A DNA stretch of 64,000 bases from Cladopsammia gracilis (Eukaryota > Cnidaria > Anthozoa > Scleractinia > Dendrophylliidae): contig JAJGOT010000258.1 in assembly GCA_022457155.1 (NCBI GenBank), positions 307,001 to 371,000 of the forward strand. The letters are read 5' to 3'. The notes below the pieces were generated by a model. The model was not told where the DNA came from. It made no database searches and worked only from the letters and a program-made list of their open reading frames with translations. Position numbers and translations under genes: made by a program. The first letter of the stretch is position 1, and the number at the start of each line of letters is the position of its first letter. This document shows, piece by piece, positions 1 to 9,042 of this stretch.

Positions 1-2009
1 TTGACCTTCAAAAACCTGTTTGAAACAATTTCCAAGTTTAACCCCTTCAGTCGAATGACGATTGCCTCAGCCTGCAATGCGGATTTCCGCATGAACAGAA
101 TTATTGAAGAAACATTGGCCTGTGAACCACTGAGAGGGTGGCGTTGTCAAATGAAGCATTCTCATGTGGCGATAGAGTGGTTGTACTGGCAAGAGAATCA
201 GCTGAAATGCGAAGAACGCGCAGCCCTGTCAGAAGAACATCGTATGGCAGAAGACTTGATGGCCTTGGCCTACCCTGACGAGTTTCAAGTACGACCTGAC
301 AGAATCCAGTACGCACGCAACCAGGGAGAGTACTTAATCCCCAACACATACTTCCATGTGGACGGTTATGATGCTTGTACAAACACCATTTACGAGTTTC
401 ATGGCTGTTACTATCACGGCTGTCCGGACTGCTTCCCAAACCGTCACGAAATCTACTTCCGTCACATGGGTGTCACCATGCGCGATGTTCATCAGCGAAC
501 ACTGAAAAAATAGACTACCTGCGGAGACAGGGGTACAACGTGATACAAATTTGGGAGTGTCAATGGAAGCGGATGAAAGAGGAGCGTGACAACTTGGCCC
601 AATTTGTTCACGATCTCAACCTGCAGCCACCGTTACAGCCTCGTGATGCCTTCTTTGGTGGACGAACCAACGCTATCAAGCTCTACCATCAGATCCAAGA
701 GGGTGAGGAGATTCGGTACGTCTATTTTACAAGTTTATATCCTTTTGTCAACAAGACAAAAGAATTCCCTATCGGTCATCCTGAATTTATCAATAGTCCC
801 GACATGTCACAGTGGAACGACTACTTTGGACTGGCTCGCTGTACGCTTCTACCTCCATACAACTTGTACCACCCCGTGCTGCCCTATCGTTGTCAAGGCA
901 AGCTGGTCTTTCCGCTATGTCGCAGCTGTGTTGAATCCGAAATGGTCAAGCCTCTGCTAGAGCGTTCGTTTTGGTGCCGCCATTCACCCCAAGAACGCCA
1001 ATTTACCGGTACGTGGTGTACGCTTGAAATAAACGAAGCCTTGTTAATGGGGAACGAAATCATCCAACTGCATGAAGTGTGGCATTTTGAAAAACGGTCG
1101 TGTGACCTGTTTAAAAATTACATCGACACCTGATTGAAAATTAAACAGGAAGCTAGCGGATGGCCCGAACACGTAGGTACTGACGAAAGCAAGCGACATG
1201 CCTATCTCCACGATTACTTGGAGCACGAAGGCATCCAATTGGACTACTGTAACGTGCAGAAAAACCCTGCAAAAATGATGTTAAATAGCTTTTGGGGAAA
1301 GTTTGGCCAGCGACCCAACAAGACACAAGTCCGTCAATTTATTGACCATGTCGAGTTTCATCAGCATTTGGACACAGATGCTTACGAAATTCAACAAGTG
1401 TCTGTCATTGACGAAGACATTTTAGAAGTTCACTACAAACACCACGAAGGCGATGTCCCTCTGTCACCCAACCTGAACATCTTTGTGTCGTGTTTTACCA
1501 CCTGTCATGCCCGTCTTCATCTGTACCAGACCTTAAAGAAACTACAAGAGCGTGTTCTCTACATGGATACAGACAGCGTCATTTATCTGCACCGTTCCAA
1601 CCAATATAACCCTCCTCTGGGCGATTATCTCGGTGAATTTACCAACGAGCTAAAATCGGGAGATTACATTACAGAGTTTGTCAGTGGCGGTCCAAAGAAT
1701 TATGGGTACCTGACAAAAGAACGCAAGAAAGAATGTAAAGTTCGTGGTTTCAAATTGAACTGTGAAGGACAACAACAACTGAATTATGATTCGCCTCGCG
1801 ATAACGTCCTGAAAGAAATTCAGAAGCCACTGACAAAACCGAGGGAACGCCAAATTATCAACAGTTTTCACATTGTGCGCGAGACTAAAACAGCTAATTT
1901 ATTTACCTTTCCACAATATAAAAGCTATAAGCTCGTTTTTGATAAGAGGGTCATTGACCCTCACACCTTTCAATCTTTTCCTTATGGTTTTGCTGCTGCT
2001 CATGTATAA
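1..2009 (+). pseudogene. polB: Outer Polinton: protein-primed DNA polymerase B, C-terminal part, decayed
   Basis: Would replicate the element from a terminal protein primer. The 5' part lies outside the window. The reading frame shifts near the A-run at about 505, carries an in-frame TGA at 1131-1133, then runs in the same frame to the TAA at 2007-2009. Visible family features are a Cys/His-containing segment near 400-430, motif A as FTSLYP near 730, motif B-like NSFWGKFG near 1290 and motif C as YMDTDS near 1560. The Asp that should open motif A is Tyr (codon TAT at about 730), so the catalytic site is damaged as well as the frame. The remaining protein is otherwise well preserved, suggesting moderate age. 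Family assignment is secure from motifs and from the other Polinton genes on the same strand downstream. Confidence 0.9.
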
Positions 2010-2268
2010 ATAAGCGATGCAAGGTTAACAGAACTTGGCACGCATTCCCAATTGTAAACAGATATTTTTTTTATGTTAACCCAAAGGGACGTCTGGTCAA
2101 TAGGACTGGACACACGTTCCCGCTTGTAAAATAGGATTATGATCGATATTATATGTACAGTGAAACTAAACATTTGTGTGATATCTATGATTTCAACCCT
2201 AACCGCTTATCAAGCGTGGGAGGGCTATAAAAAGAGACTATAACTGTCGTAAACCATCAGTTATCATC
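2010..2268 (+). promoter_or_regulatory. Outer Polinton intergenic region with TATA box
   Basis: Non-coding gap between the polymerase remnant and the next reading frame. A TATA box (TATAAAAAG, 2226-2234) stands 43 bp before the ATG at 2269. Nearly the same block recurs before the integrase at 4546, so it is probably an element promoter. Two loosely similar 35-bp segments (about 2026-2060 and 2098-2136, each with a GGNACAC/GGCACGC-TTCCC core) look like a degenerate direct repeat. Confidence 0.6.
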
Positions 2269-2598
2269 ATGAACTCTTCTAAAGAACGTCTCGTGCAATG
2301 GATTTTTGTTCAAATGGGAGACGAAAGTCTAAGACTTGTCTTTGACCAGATTAGTTCAGACGATTTTAAAACTAGTTGTCCCACGGAGATGTTTGAAGCT
2401 TTGATAGAAAAATGTAATGGACACGTCAAACCATTTCATTTTATGTTTTACTATCAATGTCTGAGACATGGATTACCACCTGAGTTTTTTAGAGTCTACC
2501 GAGATCGGCTGTTTCGCCTTCACCAACGTCACGTTCCTTCGTGGATCTGTTTGCTACGTATAGCGTTGAAGTTACTGTATTCCCAATGTATGGTATAA
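2269..2598 (+). CDS. Outer Polinton: unrecognised protein, N-terminal piece
   Basis: 109 codons starting at the first ATG after the TATA box at 2226. The predicted product is mostly helical with many aromatic residues (HFMFYYQCLRHGLPPEFF is typical) and no motif I can name. It ends at a TAA where the sequence becomes A-rich (2596-2606). The 2710-3111 frame just downstream has similar composition, so the two may be pieces of one broken gene; I could not prove this. A replication or transcription accessory role next to polB is only a guess from position. Confidence 0.5.
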   Translation: MNSSKERLVQWIFVQMGDESLRLVFDQISSDDFKTSCPTEMFEALIEKCNGHVKPFHFMFYYQCLRHGLPPEFFRVYRDRLFRLHQRHVPSWICLLRIALKLLYSQCMV

Positions 2599-2709
2599 AA
2601 AAGACTGTACTACCCAGACTTTGTCACAGACATGCAGGTTATTCACAAAGGAAAGCTACAGGAGGAACTTAAAGACAGTGAATGAAAACGGTTATGGATT
2701 CTAGCTGTC

Positions 2710-3111
2710 ATGTATAAGATGAAAGAAAAAACTGAAAATGTCAGTGTCACAGATGCTTCTGTGTATTCCTACCGACAAGTCCATTACCGGACCCGTTTGA
2801 GTCATACCGTGATAGAGTTATTGACAACTAAAAGCATAGAGTTTGATCGAGTGTTGAGTCAATTTCAAGATCTAGCGTGCCTGTATGGAGTGGTGAAACC
2901 TTCGTTTACTGTGGACGATCTCCAGTTTTGTTTCAAGATGTTGCGAAACAGTCCAGACTGCTTTGAACTCTACACCATGTTGTTTTGGTGTGTCATGGAT
3001 CTACGAGGCATCTTTATGTATGAACAAATGAATTTTACCCACGAGCAAATGGATCACCTGATGGGGTGGGACCGAGACATTAGTCTCTATGGAATTGACA
3101 CGGTTCATTAA
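2710..3111 (+). CDS. Outer Polinton: unrecognised protein, second piece
   Basis: 133 codons with an early ATG at 2710, ending in TAA at 3109-3111. The product is rich in helix-forming and aromatic residues with several scattered Cys, and lacks a signal peptide or TM segment. The 111-bp gap from the previous frame has no promoter-like TATA box, which fits one gene broken by indels rather than two genes. No homologue recognised. Confidence 0.45.
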   Translation: MYKMKEKTENVSVTDASVYSYRQVHYRTRLSHTVIELLTTKSIEFDRVLSQFQDLACLYGVVKPSFTVDDLQFCFKMLRNSPDCFELYTMLFWCVMDLRGIFMYEQMNFTHEQMDHLMGWDRDISLYGIDTVH

Positions 3112-3280
3112 CTTGGCCTTATTTGGACAAGACGTCCTTTCTTTGTTAAGGATCTGACCATTCCTGACACTTTCAAACCATATATGGACAAAGCGTTGTT
3201 TCTTTGTTTGGCTTGAAATGACCATATTTTGACACGGCGTTGCGTCAATTAACCAATCCTAACACAGAAGCATTGTAGTA
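3112..3280. other. Gap without gene
   Basis: Short intergenic piece with scattered Phe/Leu-like codons but no open frame and no clear TATA box. It probably includes the lost 3' part of the preceding gene and the leader of the next. Confidence 0.4.
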
Positions 3281-4447
3281 TTGTTTGACTTACTATTTAG
3301 TGAGTGCATCCAGTCCAAGAATATCATTCAGTCCTCCCTGTGCAAACCATTCACATTTTTGAAAGATTTCGACATGCCTATCTCCAAAAAATACAACGAT
3401 TTGTCTCCTGCTAGTTATCCTGATGCAGCACATCAAGACAAAATTGTCAAAAACAACAAGAGCAAGAAAGCCAAAAAGCCCTCCAAAGAAGAGAAACCGG
3501 TCGAGAACGAAGTGACGGTTGAACCTGTCGTGAGACCTTTGCAAATGTCGACCCACATAGCACCTGTGGAACCACTGACACCTAAACCTTTGCAAATACT
3601 AGAAGAAGGTGAAATTGTAGAGGTTAACGAGGAAGAATGTGACCCAGAGAAGACGTTGGAAGAGTTAAGACAACTCTTCAACGAGCAGCATAAAGAGCAA
3701 CAAGTCAAGGAAAACCATATGAATCGTGAGCTGGTAGACCACTGCGGTTACAAAACAGACGAAGAATTGACTGAGGCTATACACAGACGGGCGGAAGAGT
3801 TACCAGACAAGCTGATGGAACCGCCTCAGTTTTATTGTCCTTTTCACTGTGTTGTGTTGGAAGCCTTTTACTCCCAACGAGGAGACAACTACCTGCGTTG
3901 TAGCAACTCTGAATGTTTGGTGTTTTGTGCTGAAGGCGATGCAGAACTCTATCTCAAAGCCACAGAAGATTTGCATCAGAGTATCCGAGTACTGCTTTCC
4001 TCCACCATATTGAAAAGAAAGAATGTGTCCCTTCGTCTAAGTCACAGCCAAAATAACCCAGGCCGTTTGTACCTGAGCTGTCGCGATCCCGACACCAAAT
4101 TTTTCCAGTGGGGAGATGAGCTGTTGACAGACAACAATCGAATTTGGTTGTACGAAGAAAAGTCTAAAGCCGTCCGTCCGTATCGTGTCAAAGATATCAG
4201 ACAGTACTGTAACCCTCAATTTAAATACAAAGCACCCATCAAGTTTTCTCCAGTCAAGCGTTCTCCGGAAGTCAATCATCGATTACTTTCAGCGAAAATT
4301 GTTAGCCCTCATGAGTTTCGTGGCTTGGTCTACACCCTTGAGCTTGATGATTTGTGGAAAAAGATGAAATGCCAAGGTCCTCCTTACGATTTTAAGTTGC
4401 TGAAAAAGCATTACCAGGAGGTGATGAAGAACATAGACATATATTGA
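3281..4447 (+). CDS. Outer Polinton: zinc-finger protein with GRF-like domain
   Basis: 388 codons without interruption, the longest intact frame of the outer element. The true start may be the internal ATG at 3374 (residue 32), because residues 1-31 look like leader sequence. Residues 55-145 are Lys/Glu/Pro-rich and probably disordered. Residues 186-212 hold C186, C190, C207 and C212, a plausible zinc site. Residues 250-280 resemble a GRF finger (NNPGR at 258-262, C267, FFQWGDE at 274-280). GRF domains bind single-stranded nucleic acid, so a role in replication or repair is plausible. The gene lies between polB and the integrase. Its intactness among broken neighbours may be chance or recent origin. 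Confidence 0.65.
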   Translation: MFDLLFSECIQSKNIIQSSLCKPFTFLKDFDMPISKKYNDLSPASYPDAAHQDKIVKNNKSKKAKKPSKEEKPVENEVTVEPVVRPLQMSTHIAPVEPLTPKPLQILEEGEIVEVNEEECDPEKTLEELRQLFNEQHKEQQVKENHMNRELVDHCGYKTDEELTEAIHRRAEELPDKLMEPPQFYCPFHCVVLEAFYSQRGDNYLRCSNSECLVFCAEGDAELYLKATEDLHQSIRVLLSSTILKRKNVSLRLSHSQNNPGRLYLSCRDPDTKFFQWGDELLTDNNRIWLYEEKSKAVRPYRVKDIRQYCNPQFKYKAPIKFSPVKRSPEVNHRLLSAKIVSPHEFRGLVYTLELDDLWKKMKCQGPPYDFKLLKKHYQEVMKNIDIY

Positions 4448-4591
4448 CATCCAAGTCTTTAAGGAAATAAGACGTTGAACTGTTTTTCAAGTATAACGAC
4501 ATGTATTTTTCTATAGTGAGTGATTTGTTTTTTTGTGAATAAAGCTATAAAAAGAGAGCTAAACTTTAATTTGTGTGTGATTATTTACGCC
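4448..4591 (+). promoter_or_regulatory. Outer Polinton integrase promoter region
   Basis: TATAAAAAG at 4546-4554 lies 46 bp before the ATG at 4592. The surrounding block (GCTATAAAAAGAGAGCTAAACT) closely resembles the one at 2225, differing by a few bases, and the TATA-to-ATG distance is nearly the same. Confidence 0.6.
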
Positions 4592-5160
4592 ATGGGGTTG
4601 AAAAGTCAATATGAAGATCCCGGTGCTAAGGGAAGTTTGGGTGGAGTCCAACGCTTTGCACACACCCAACGCATTGCTCCCAAAGAAGCCCAAGAGACTT
4701 TAGAAAAAGTACTGAGTTATTCACTGCATAAATCTCGACGTAAACATTTTCCCACCTTACCTGTCGTTGTGTATAACATTGACGAGCAATGGGCAGCCGA
4801 TCTCGTGGACCTGCAAAAATTAACACGATGGAATAAAGGCACTACATATCTCTTGACGGTGATTGATATTTTGTCCAAACATGCCTGGGTTCAACCCATC
4901 AAAGACAAAACAAGCAAAAGTATTGTGTTAGCCTTTCCAAAAATTTTCGAGAGTGGACGTCAACCTCGGCGACTTAAATCGGATGCCGGCAAAGAATTTT
5001 ATAACAAGGTGTTTCAAACTTTTTTGAAAAAGAAAGGCATCAAACTTTGTAGTACGCATGGTGATACCAAAGCCAGTGTGGCGGAACGTTTCAATCGCAC
5101 ACTGAAAGAGCGGATGTGCCGATGGTTTACGGCCAGCAATCAGTTACGTTACTTGGATGT
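4592..5160 (+). pseudogene. int: Outer Polinton: retroviral-type integrase, 5' part, split by the inner element
   Basis: Integrates element DNA into the host genome. From the ATG at 4592 the frame encodes a complete DDE catalytic core: D70 (AADLVD), D131 (SDAGKEF) and E165 (VAERFNRT). The usual first-Asp context IDEQWAAD and the VIDILSKHAW segment are present. The frame is cut at codon 190 by the inner element, whose TIR begins at 5161. Coding resumes after the second target copy at 24016 in the frame expected if the insertion and one target copy were removed. The start at 4592 is preferred over upstream non-ATG codons because a TATA box lies 46 bp before it. The gene was therefore still open up to this point when the inner element landed. 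Confidence 0.9.
5155..5160. repeat. Left target-site duplication GGATGT
   Basis: GGATGT directly abuts the left TIR, and the same six bases follow the right TIR at 24016-24021. A 6-bp duplication is the known Polinton/Maverick signature. Confidence 0.95.
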
Positions 5161-5802
5161 AGTAGTTATAAAAATATGCTTTCCTCGACTTCCCCAACTA
5201 TACTTTACCCTATCATTTTTCTATTTATTTAAGTTATTTAAATTTTCAAAAATCGTAAAATCAAAATTTCCTGTCATTTTCCTGCGAATCCCTGTTATAA
5301 AATTCTTTAAATAAAGGGAAATCAAGATCTAATTAAACCTTGTGATTTTTTATATTATTGACAAAATTTGAATTTTAGAAAAATTTTTTAAAACGGGAAA
5401 TAAATATAACTTATACGGCAACTCTTGTTTGTATCGTTGTTTTTCTATTTATTTAAGTATTTAAAAAAGACGTTAAAAATTATTTCATAAATTTAACGTC
5501 TTTTTTAATACTTAAAATTTTTTCTGTATAATATCTAATTATTTAAGTTATTAAAATTTGAGAAATTCTAAACAAGAAAAAAAACTCAATATCCTAAAAA
5601 ATTACATAACCTAATGAAATCTTGATTTGCCTTATCCTAAAGAAATTATAAGCTCGCCCTTCGGGCTCGCGGGATTCGCAGGAAAATGACAGGAAATTTT
5701 GATTTTACGATTTTTGAAAATTTAAATAACTTAAATAAATAGAAAAATGATAGGGTAAAGTATAGTTGGGGAAGTCGAGGAAAGCATATTTTTATAACTA
5801 CT
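5161..5802. repeat. 642-bp imperfect palindrome at the left tip
   Basis: The first 132 bases (5161-5292) are exactly complementary to 5671-5802, so the unit begins AGTAGT and ends ACTACT, copying the element's own tip inward. Further in, the arms remain related but diverged. The centre is a strong hairpin (about 5456-5512) whose arms contain AAAAAAGACGTTAAA and its complement. A GC-rich patch (5651-5670) is present only in the inner arm. Confidence 0.9.
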
Positions 5803-5818
5803 ATTTCATATAGAAAAC

Positions 5819-5836
5819 TGTCTAACGCGTTAGACA
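5819..5836. repeat. 18-bp perfect palindrome
   Basis: TGTCTAACGCGTTAGACA is perfectly self-complementary and lies 16 bp inside the 642-bp palindrome. It is followed by a near-palindrome GGGGATTCCCC. The same sequence occurs in the right TIR. It could be a binding or processing site. Confidence 0.8.
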
Positions 5837-5969
5837 AGGGGATTCCCCGAATTATGCGTATTGATATTTCTTGAATATAAACACCTGCAGTTTGTTTTGA
5901 CTATGGTTGAATATTTAATGATTTTACACATGAATATTCTAGAAGGGGTTTTCCCCTTTTTAAACCAAT

Positions 5970-6070
5970 CAAAACTGAAACAAAACTGAAACAAAACTGA
6001 AATAAAACTGATAAATTTTACAATTTGGATTTCAATTTGTTTCACAGTTTGGTTTCAGTTTTGTGTATTA
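5970..6070. repeat. Short tandem repeats CAAAACTGAAA in left TIR
   Basis: Three to four copies of an 11-bp unit (AAAACTGAAAC) run from about 5970 to 6015. Degenerate complementary copies (GTTTCAGTTTTG) follow to about 6066, so the stretch can fold back on itself. The mirror image is at about 23106-23206. Confidence 0.75.
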
Positions 6071-6158
6071 AATATTTTAACACCTGCTTTCAGTTTATGA
6101 AAATATCTAATTAAAATAACAGCGTGAAATACAAACAAGCCTGGATTTATTTAATTTC

Positions 6159-6680
6159 TTATGTCTTAAACTTTTTAATGTATTTCTTTTCAATCTTCGA
6201 TGAAGTAGGTGTTAATTCTATCATTTCTTGATCTAAAAGTTTCATATCAGATATAAATTTCTGATAATCGAATTCACCACCTCTCATTGCTGTTCGTAAA
6301 TTAGTCAACACTTTTTCATAAGTTGTAAATCCAAATTTAACCATATCTAATTTACCATTGTAATTTTTCATTTCATGATATGTTTTTAATATTATTCCAG
6401 CTCCAGTTAAAACACTTAAAATAATAGGGTTTAAGGTTATTCCACCTGTTATTACACCAACTGAAGCTAGTAACACAGATGAAATATTCATAATATAATT
6501 TATTTTTTTGTATTTACTTTGACTTTTTTTGTATATCCATGTTTTTTTATGATAAAAAGAGTATAAATTCTTTAATTGTTGGATTTTCTCAAGATCTAAA
6601 GTTGAAGAAATATGATTGAATTCGAATATATCTTTTGGTTCTTTTTTATTTCTTAATGATTTTATTCTTTTGATTGACAT
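6159..6680 (-). CDS. Inner Polinton: two-TM membrane protein
   Basis: 173 residues, first gene inside the left TIR, read toward the TIR. Residues 1-60 are Lys-rich and probably helical. Residues 62-82 and 83-98 are hydrophobic, separated by a short Gly/Thr/Asn turn, giving a membrane hairpin. Residues 100-173 are charged and helical. The start has an AT-rich motif directly upstream (ATTATATAATAAAATG on the minus strand), as other genes of this element do. The layout recalls small two-TM proteins such as SLATT-type pore formers, but I see no diagnostic residue. Possible roles are membrane association or lysis; both are guesses. Confidence 0.7.
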   Translation of the reverse strand: MSIKRIKSLRNKKEPKDIFEFNHISSTLDLEKIQQLKNLYSFYHKKTWIYKKSQSKYKKINYIMNISSVLLASVGVITGGITLNPIILSVLTGAGIILKTYHEMKNYNGKLDMVKFGFTTYEKVLTNLRTAMRGGEFDYQKFISDMKLLDQEMIELTPTSSKIEKKYIKKFKT

Positions 6681-6697
6681 TTTATTATATAATTATT

Positions 6698-9025
6698 TTA
6701 ATTTATTATTTTTCTAGTGAAAACTAAATCAAATGAAATTTCAGTTAAATTTGTTAAATTTCCTAAATTATTAAAAACATCCATAAATAAATTTGTATTT
6801 TCCGGTAATATGAAATTTATATTTTTAAAAATAAAAAAAACAGAAGTAGTATTATTTGTTCTTAATTCTTTTATTATTTTTCTTCCTTTTAAAAAATAAT
6901 AAATTTCTAATTTTAATAAATAATCATTTCCATTATTAGAATAATTATTACGTAAATATATTTCTTCCAATAAAGAATCTTTTATATTATAAAAAGATGT
7001 TGTAATATTATTATAAAAACATTGTCTATTATTTTTTGTTTTATCAAAATTGAATAGAATGTTAAAATAATATTTCAACGATTTCAAAAAAGCTAAACTA
7101 ACAGGTTGATCATCTTTTGTTGGATTTTTAATACTAATATCATGATTATTCATATTAATATCTGTTTCCATCACCATTTTCTGATTTTCAAAAATATAAG
7201 GAGAATCATAAACACTTGAATCAACATCATTAACATAATTTTTTACACCATAAATAATCAAATAAGCAGGTGCTTTTACTATAGGTGATGATTTTGATCC
7301 ATCACAATGTAAATCAACCATTATATATTCAGGTGGGGAAATTTGATATTTATGTAAATGAATTATGGATCTGGTATATCCTTCTTTTTGAAAAATTTTT
7401 GTTGATTGTTGACCAATATTTAAACTTGATGAAACAACATTAACACTAACATTATCCATTGTTGGAGGAAAAAACTCAATACAAATTGTATATTCTCCTT
7501 CTGGTAATTTATACATATTAAAACCTAATCTGGAAATATATTTATAATCAAAATTAATGTCAAGAAGCATATCATAAACTTTTTTGTTAAAAATATGTGG
7601 ACTTTTATTTAAATTAGTAAATCCAGTTACAGTAATATTACTTTCTGATGAACTTTCATTAACATCTTCCATTAAATATCTGAATTCATCTTTTGGATGA
7701 GAGGATGCTGAGATATGAGATTTATTTACATAATTTTCTAAATATGAAACATTTACTGCAGAATTTTTTTCACTTGAATCTGGAGTTGCTAAATTAGTAA
7801 TCTTTTTATCATTCATATTAAGATTAACATTTGTAGGATTACTTAATTTATGAAGATCTAATTGATGTATTTGACTATTTATTTTTACAGTTTCTTGATC
7901 TACATATGCTTTATTAGCTGCATGTTTATAATTTGTAGGAATTGCTAAATTAGTAATCTTTTTATCATTCATATTTAGATCAATATTTGCAGGATTACTT
8001 AATTTAGTATCTACATATTGTTTATTTGCAACTTCATGATCAAAGGTAGGTAATTTTGATAAATTAAATATTCGATTATTATTAATATCAATATCAACAT
8101 TCATCGGAGTTACCTCTAAACGTGATAAAAAAATATTTTTTGCATCATTATAAGAAAGTAAATTATCTTGATTTGTTTGTAAAAAATCATAACTTTGAGG
8201 TTTACTTTGAATAACATTAAAATTCCCTTTCAAATCAATATTAGTACTTATATTTTGCGTATGTGGAATTCCACTAATTCTTCCATCAACATATGATTTA
8301 TTAGCTGCATCTTTATCACCTCTTGGAGTTGTTAAATTTATTATTCTTGTATTTTTTGCATCATAATATCTACCTCCATTTAATGTTAAAAAAATACTTT
8401 TCCCATAAAACAAAGAAAAAGCATCATTATCACCTGCTGATTGAATATTTGTTATAGCATGAAAATTCATATTTAGATGATCTTCCATTGGATTTTCTTC
8501 TTTACGATTTAAGAAAATATTATTTGCATCTTTATAAGAAAGTAAATTATCTTGATTTTTATCTAAATAATCATAACTTTGTGGTTTACTATTTAAAACA
8601 TTAAAATTTCTTTTCATATCTATATTTTTAATAACATCATGAGTATGACTAGGTACAGTAGGATGAAAATTTTTCAAAGTTTCCATATTTACAGCTGATT
8701 TATCATTATTTCGATCTGTCTCCAAATTTGTAATTAATTTCCTATCCATATCAATTTCACCAGGAAAAATTAATTTATTTCCTCTTAAATCAAAATCACC
8801 AGTCATATGAGTTGATCCATCTAAGTTTAAAAAGTGTGTTTTAGCAGTACCATAATTAATAGCATCCTTTAAATTTACTGGATTATCCACATTTACTAAT
8901 TTTTTGTTTTGAATATCATAATCACCTGAAGAAGTTAATTTAAAACCAACACCTGGTAATCCTGGTTGTACTTGAGTTGTTTTATAAATACTAGATTCTG
9001 ATAATAATCCATTTGAGTAACTCAT
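6698..9025 (-). CDS. Inner Polinton: phage tail-fibre-like repeat protein
   Basis: 775 residues. The N-terminal two thirds contain repeated blocks of the form 'planar Asn/Met-Asn, K-I-T-N-L, then A-A-N-K-x-Y-V-D'. Clear copies are near residues 243, 335 and 372, with shorter variants near residues 60-110 and 410. This block is typical of bacteriophage fibre shafts and related adhesins. The C-terminal part (about 450-775) is non-repetitive and rich in aromatic and Asn residues, as expected for a receptor-binding head. No signal peptide. A fibre or spike on the virion vertex is the best reading. It lies 17 bp from its neighbours and is read with the ATPase and TM genes. The function is inferred; the repeats are seen. 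Confidence 0.75.
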   Translation of the reverse strand: MSYSNGLLSESSIYKTTQVQPGLPGVGFKLTSSGDYDIQNKKLVNVDNPVNLKDAINYGTAKTHFLNLDGSTHMTGDFDLRGNKLIFPGEIDMDRKLITNLETDRNNDKSAVNMETLKNFHPTVPSHTHDVIKNIDMKRNFNVLNSKPQSYDYLDKNQDNLLSYKDANNIFLNRKEENPMEDHLNMNFHAITNIQSAGDNDAFSLFYGKSIFLTLNGGRYYDAKNTRIINLTTPRGDKDAANKSYVDGRISGIPHTQNISTNIDLKGNFNVIQSKPQSYDFLQTNQDNLLSYNDAKNIFLSRLEVTPMNVDIDINNNRIFNLSKLPTFDHEVANKQYVDTKLSNPANIDLNMNDKKITNLAIPTNYKHAANKAYVDQETVKINSQIHQLDLHKLSNPTNVNLNMNDKKITNLATPDSSEKNSAVNVSYLENYVNKSHISASSHPKDEFRYLMEDVNESSSESNITVTGFTNLNKSPHIFNKKVYDMLLDINFDYKYISRLGFNMYKLPEGEYTICIEFFPPTMDNVSVNVVSSSLNIGQQSTKIFQKEGYTRSIIHLHKYQISPPEYIMVDLHCDGSKSSPIVKAPAYLIIYGVKNYVNDVDSSVYDSPYIFENQKMVMETDINMNNHDISIKNPTKDDQPVSLAFLKSLKYYFNILFNFDKTKNNRQCFYNNITTSFYNIKDSLLEEIYLRNNYSNNGNDYLLKLEIYYFLKGRKIIKELRTNNTTSVFFIFKNINFILPENTNLFMDVFNNLGNLTNLTEISFDLVFTRKIIN

Positions 9026-9042
9026 TTTTTTTTATTTTATAT

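Larger units (their letters stand above)
5161..6149 (+). repeat. Inner Polinton left terminal inverted repeat
   Basis: 989 bp matching the reverse complement of 23027-24015; I noticed no mismatch in the parts compared. Homology stops after CAAGCCTGGATTTA at 6149. Contains a 642-bp palindromic unit (5161-5802), an 18-bp palindrome (5819-5836) and an array of 11-bp ACTGAAACAAA-type units. The short frames inside (for example 5830-6045) occur in both TIRs and look like chance. Confidence 0.95.

Noticed and set aside
5830..6045. 71-codon frame (and copy at 23131-23346), and 63-codon frames at 5646-5837 and 23339-23530
   Set aside because: They lie in TIRs over palindromes and repeats, lack the leader motif and look like low-complexity chance frames.
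6159..6680. Firm SLATT or toxin assignment for the two-TM protein
   Set aside because: Only the TM hairpin layout is shared; no diagnostic residues seen.
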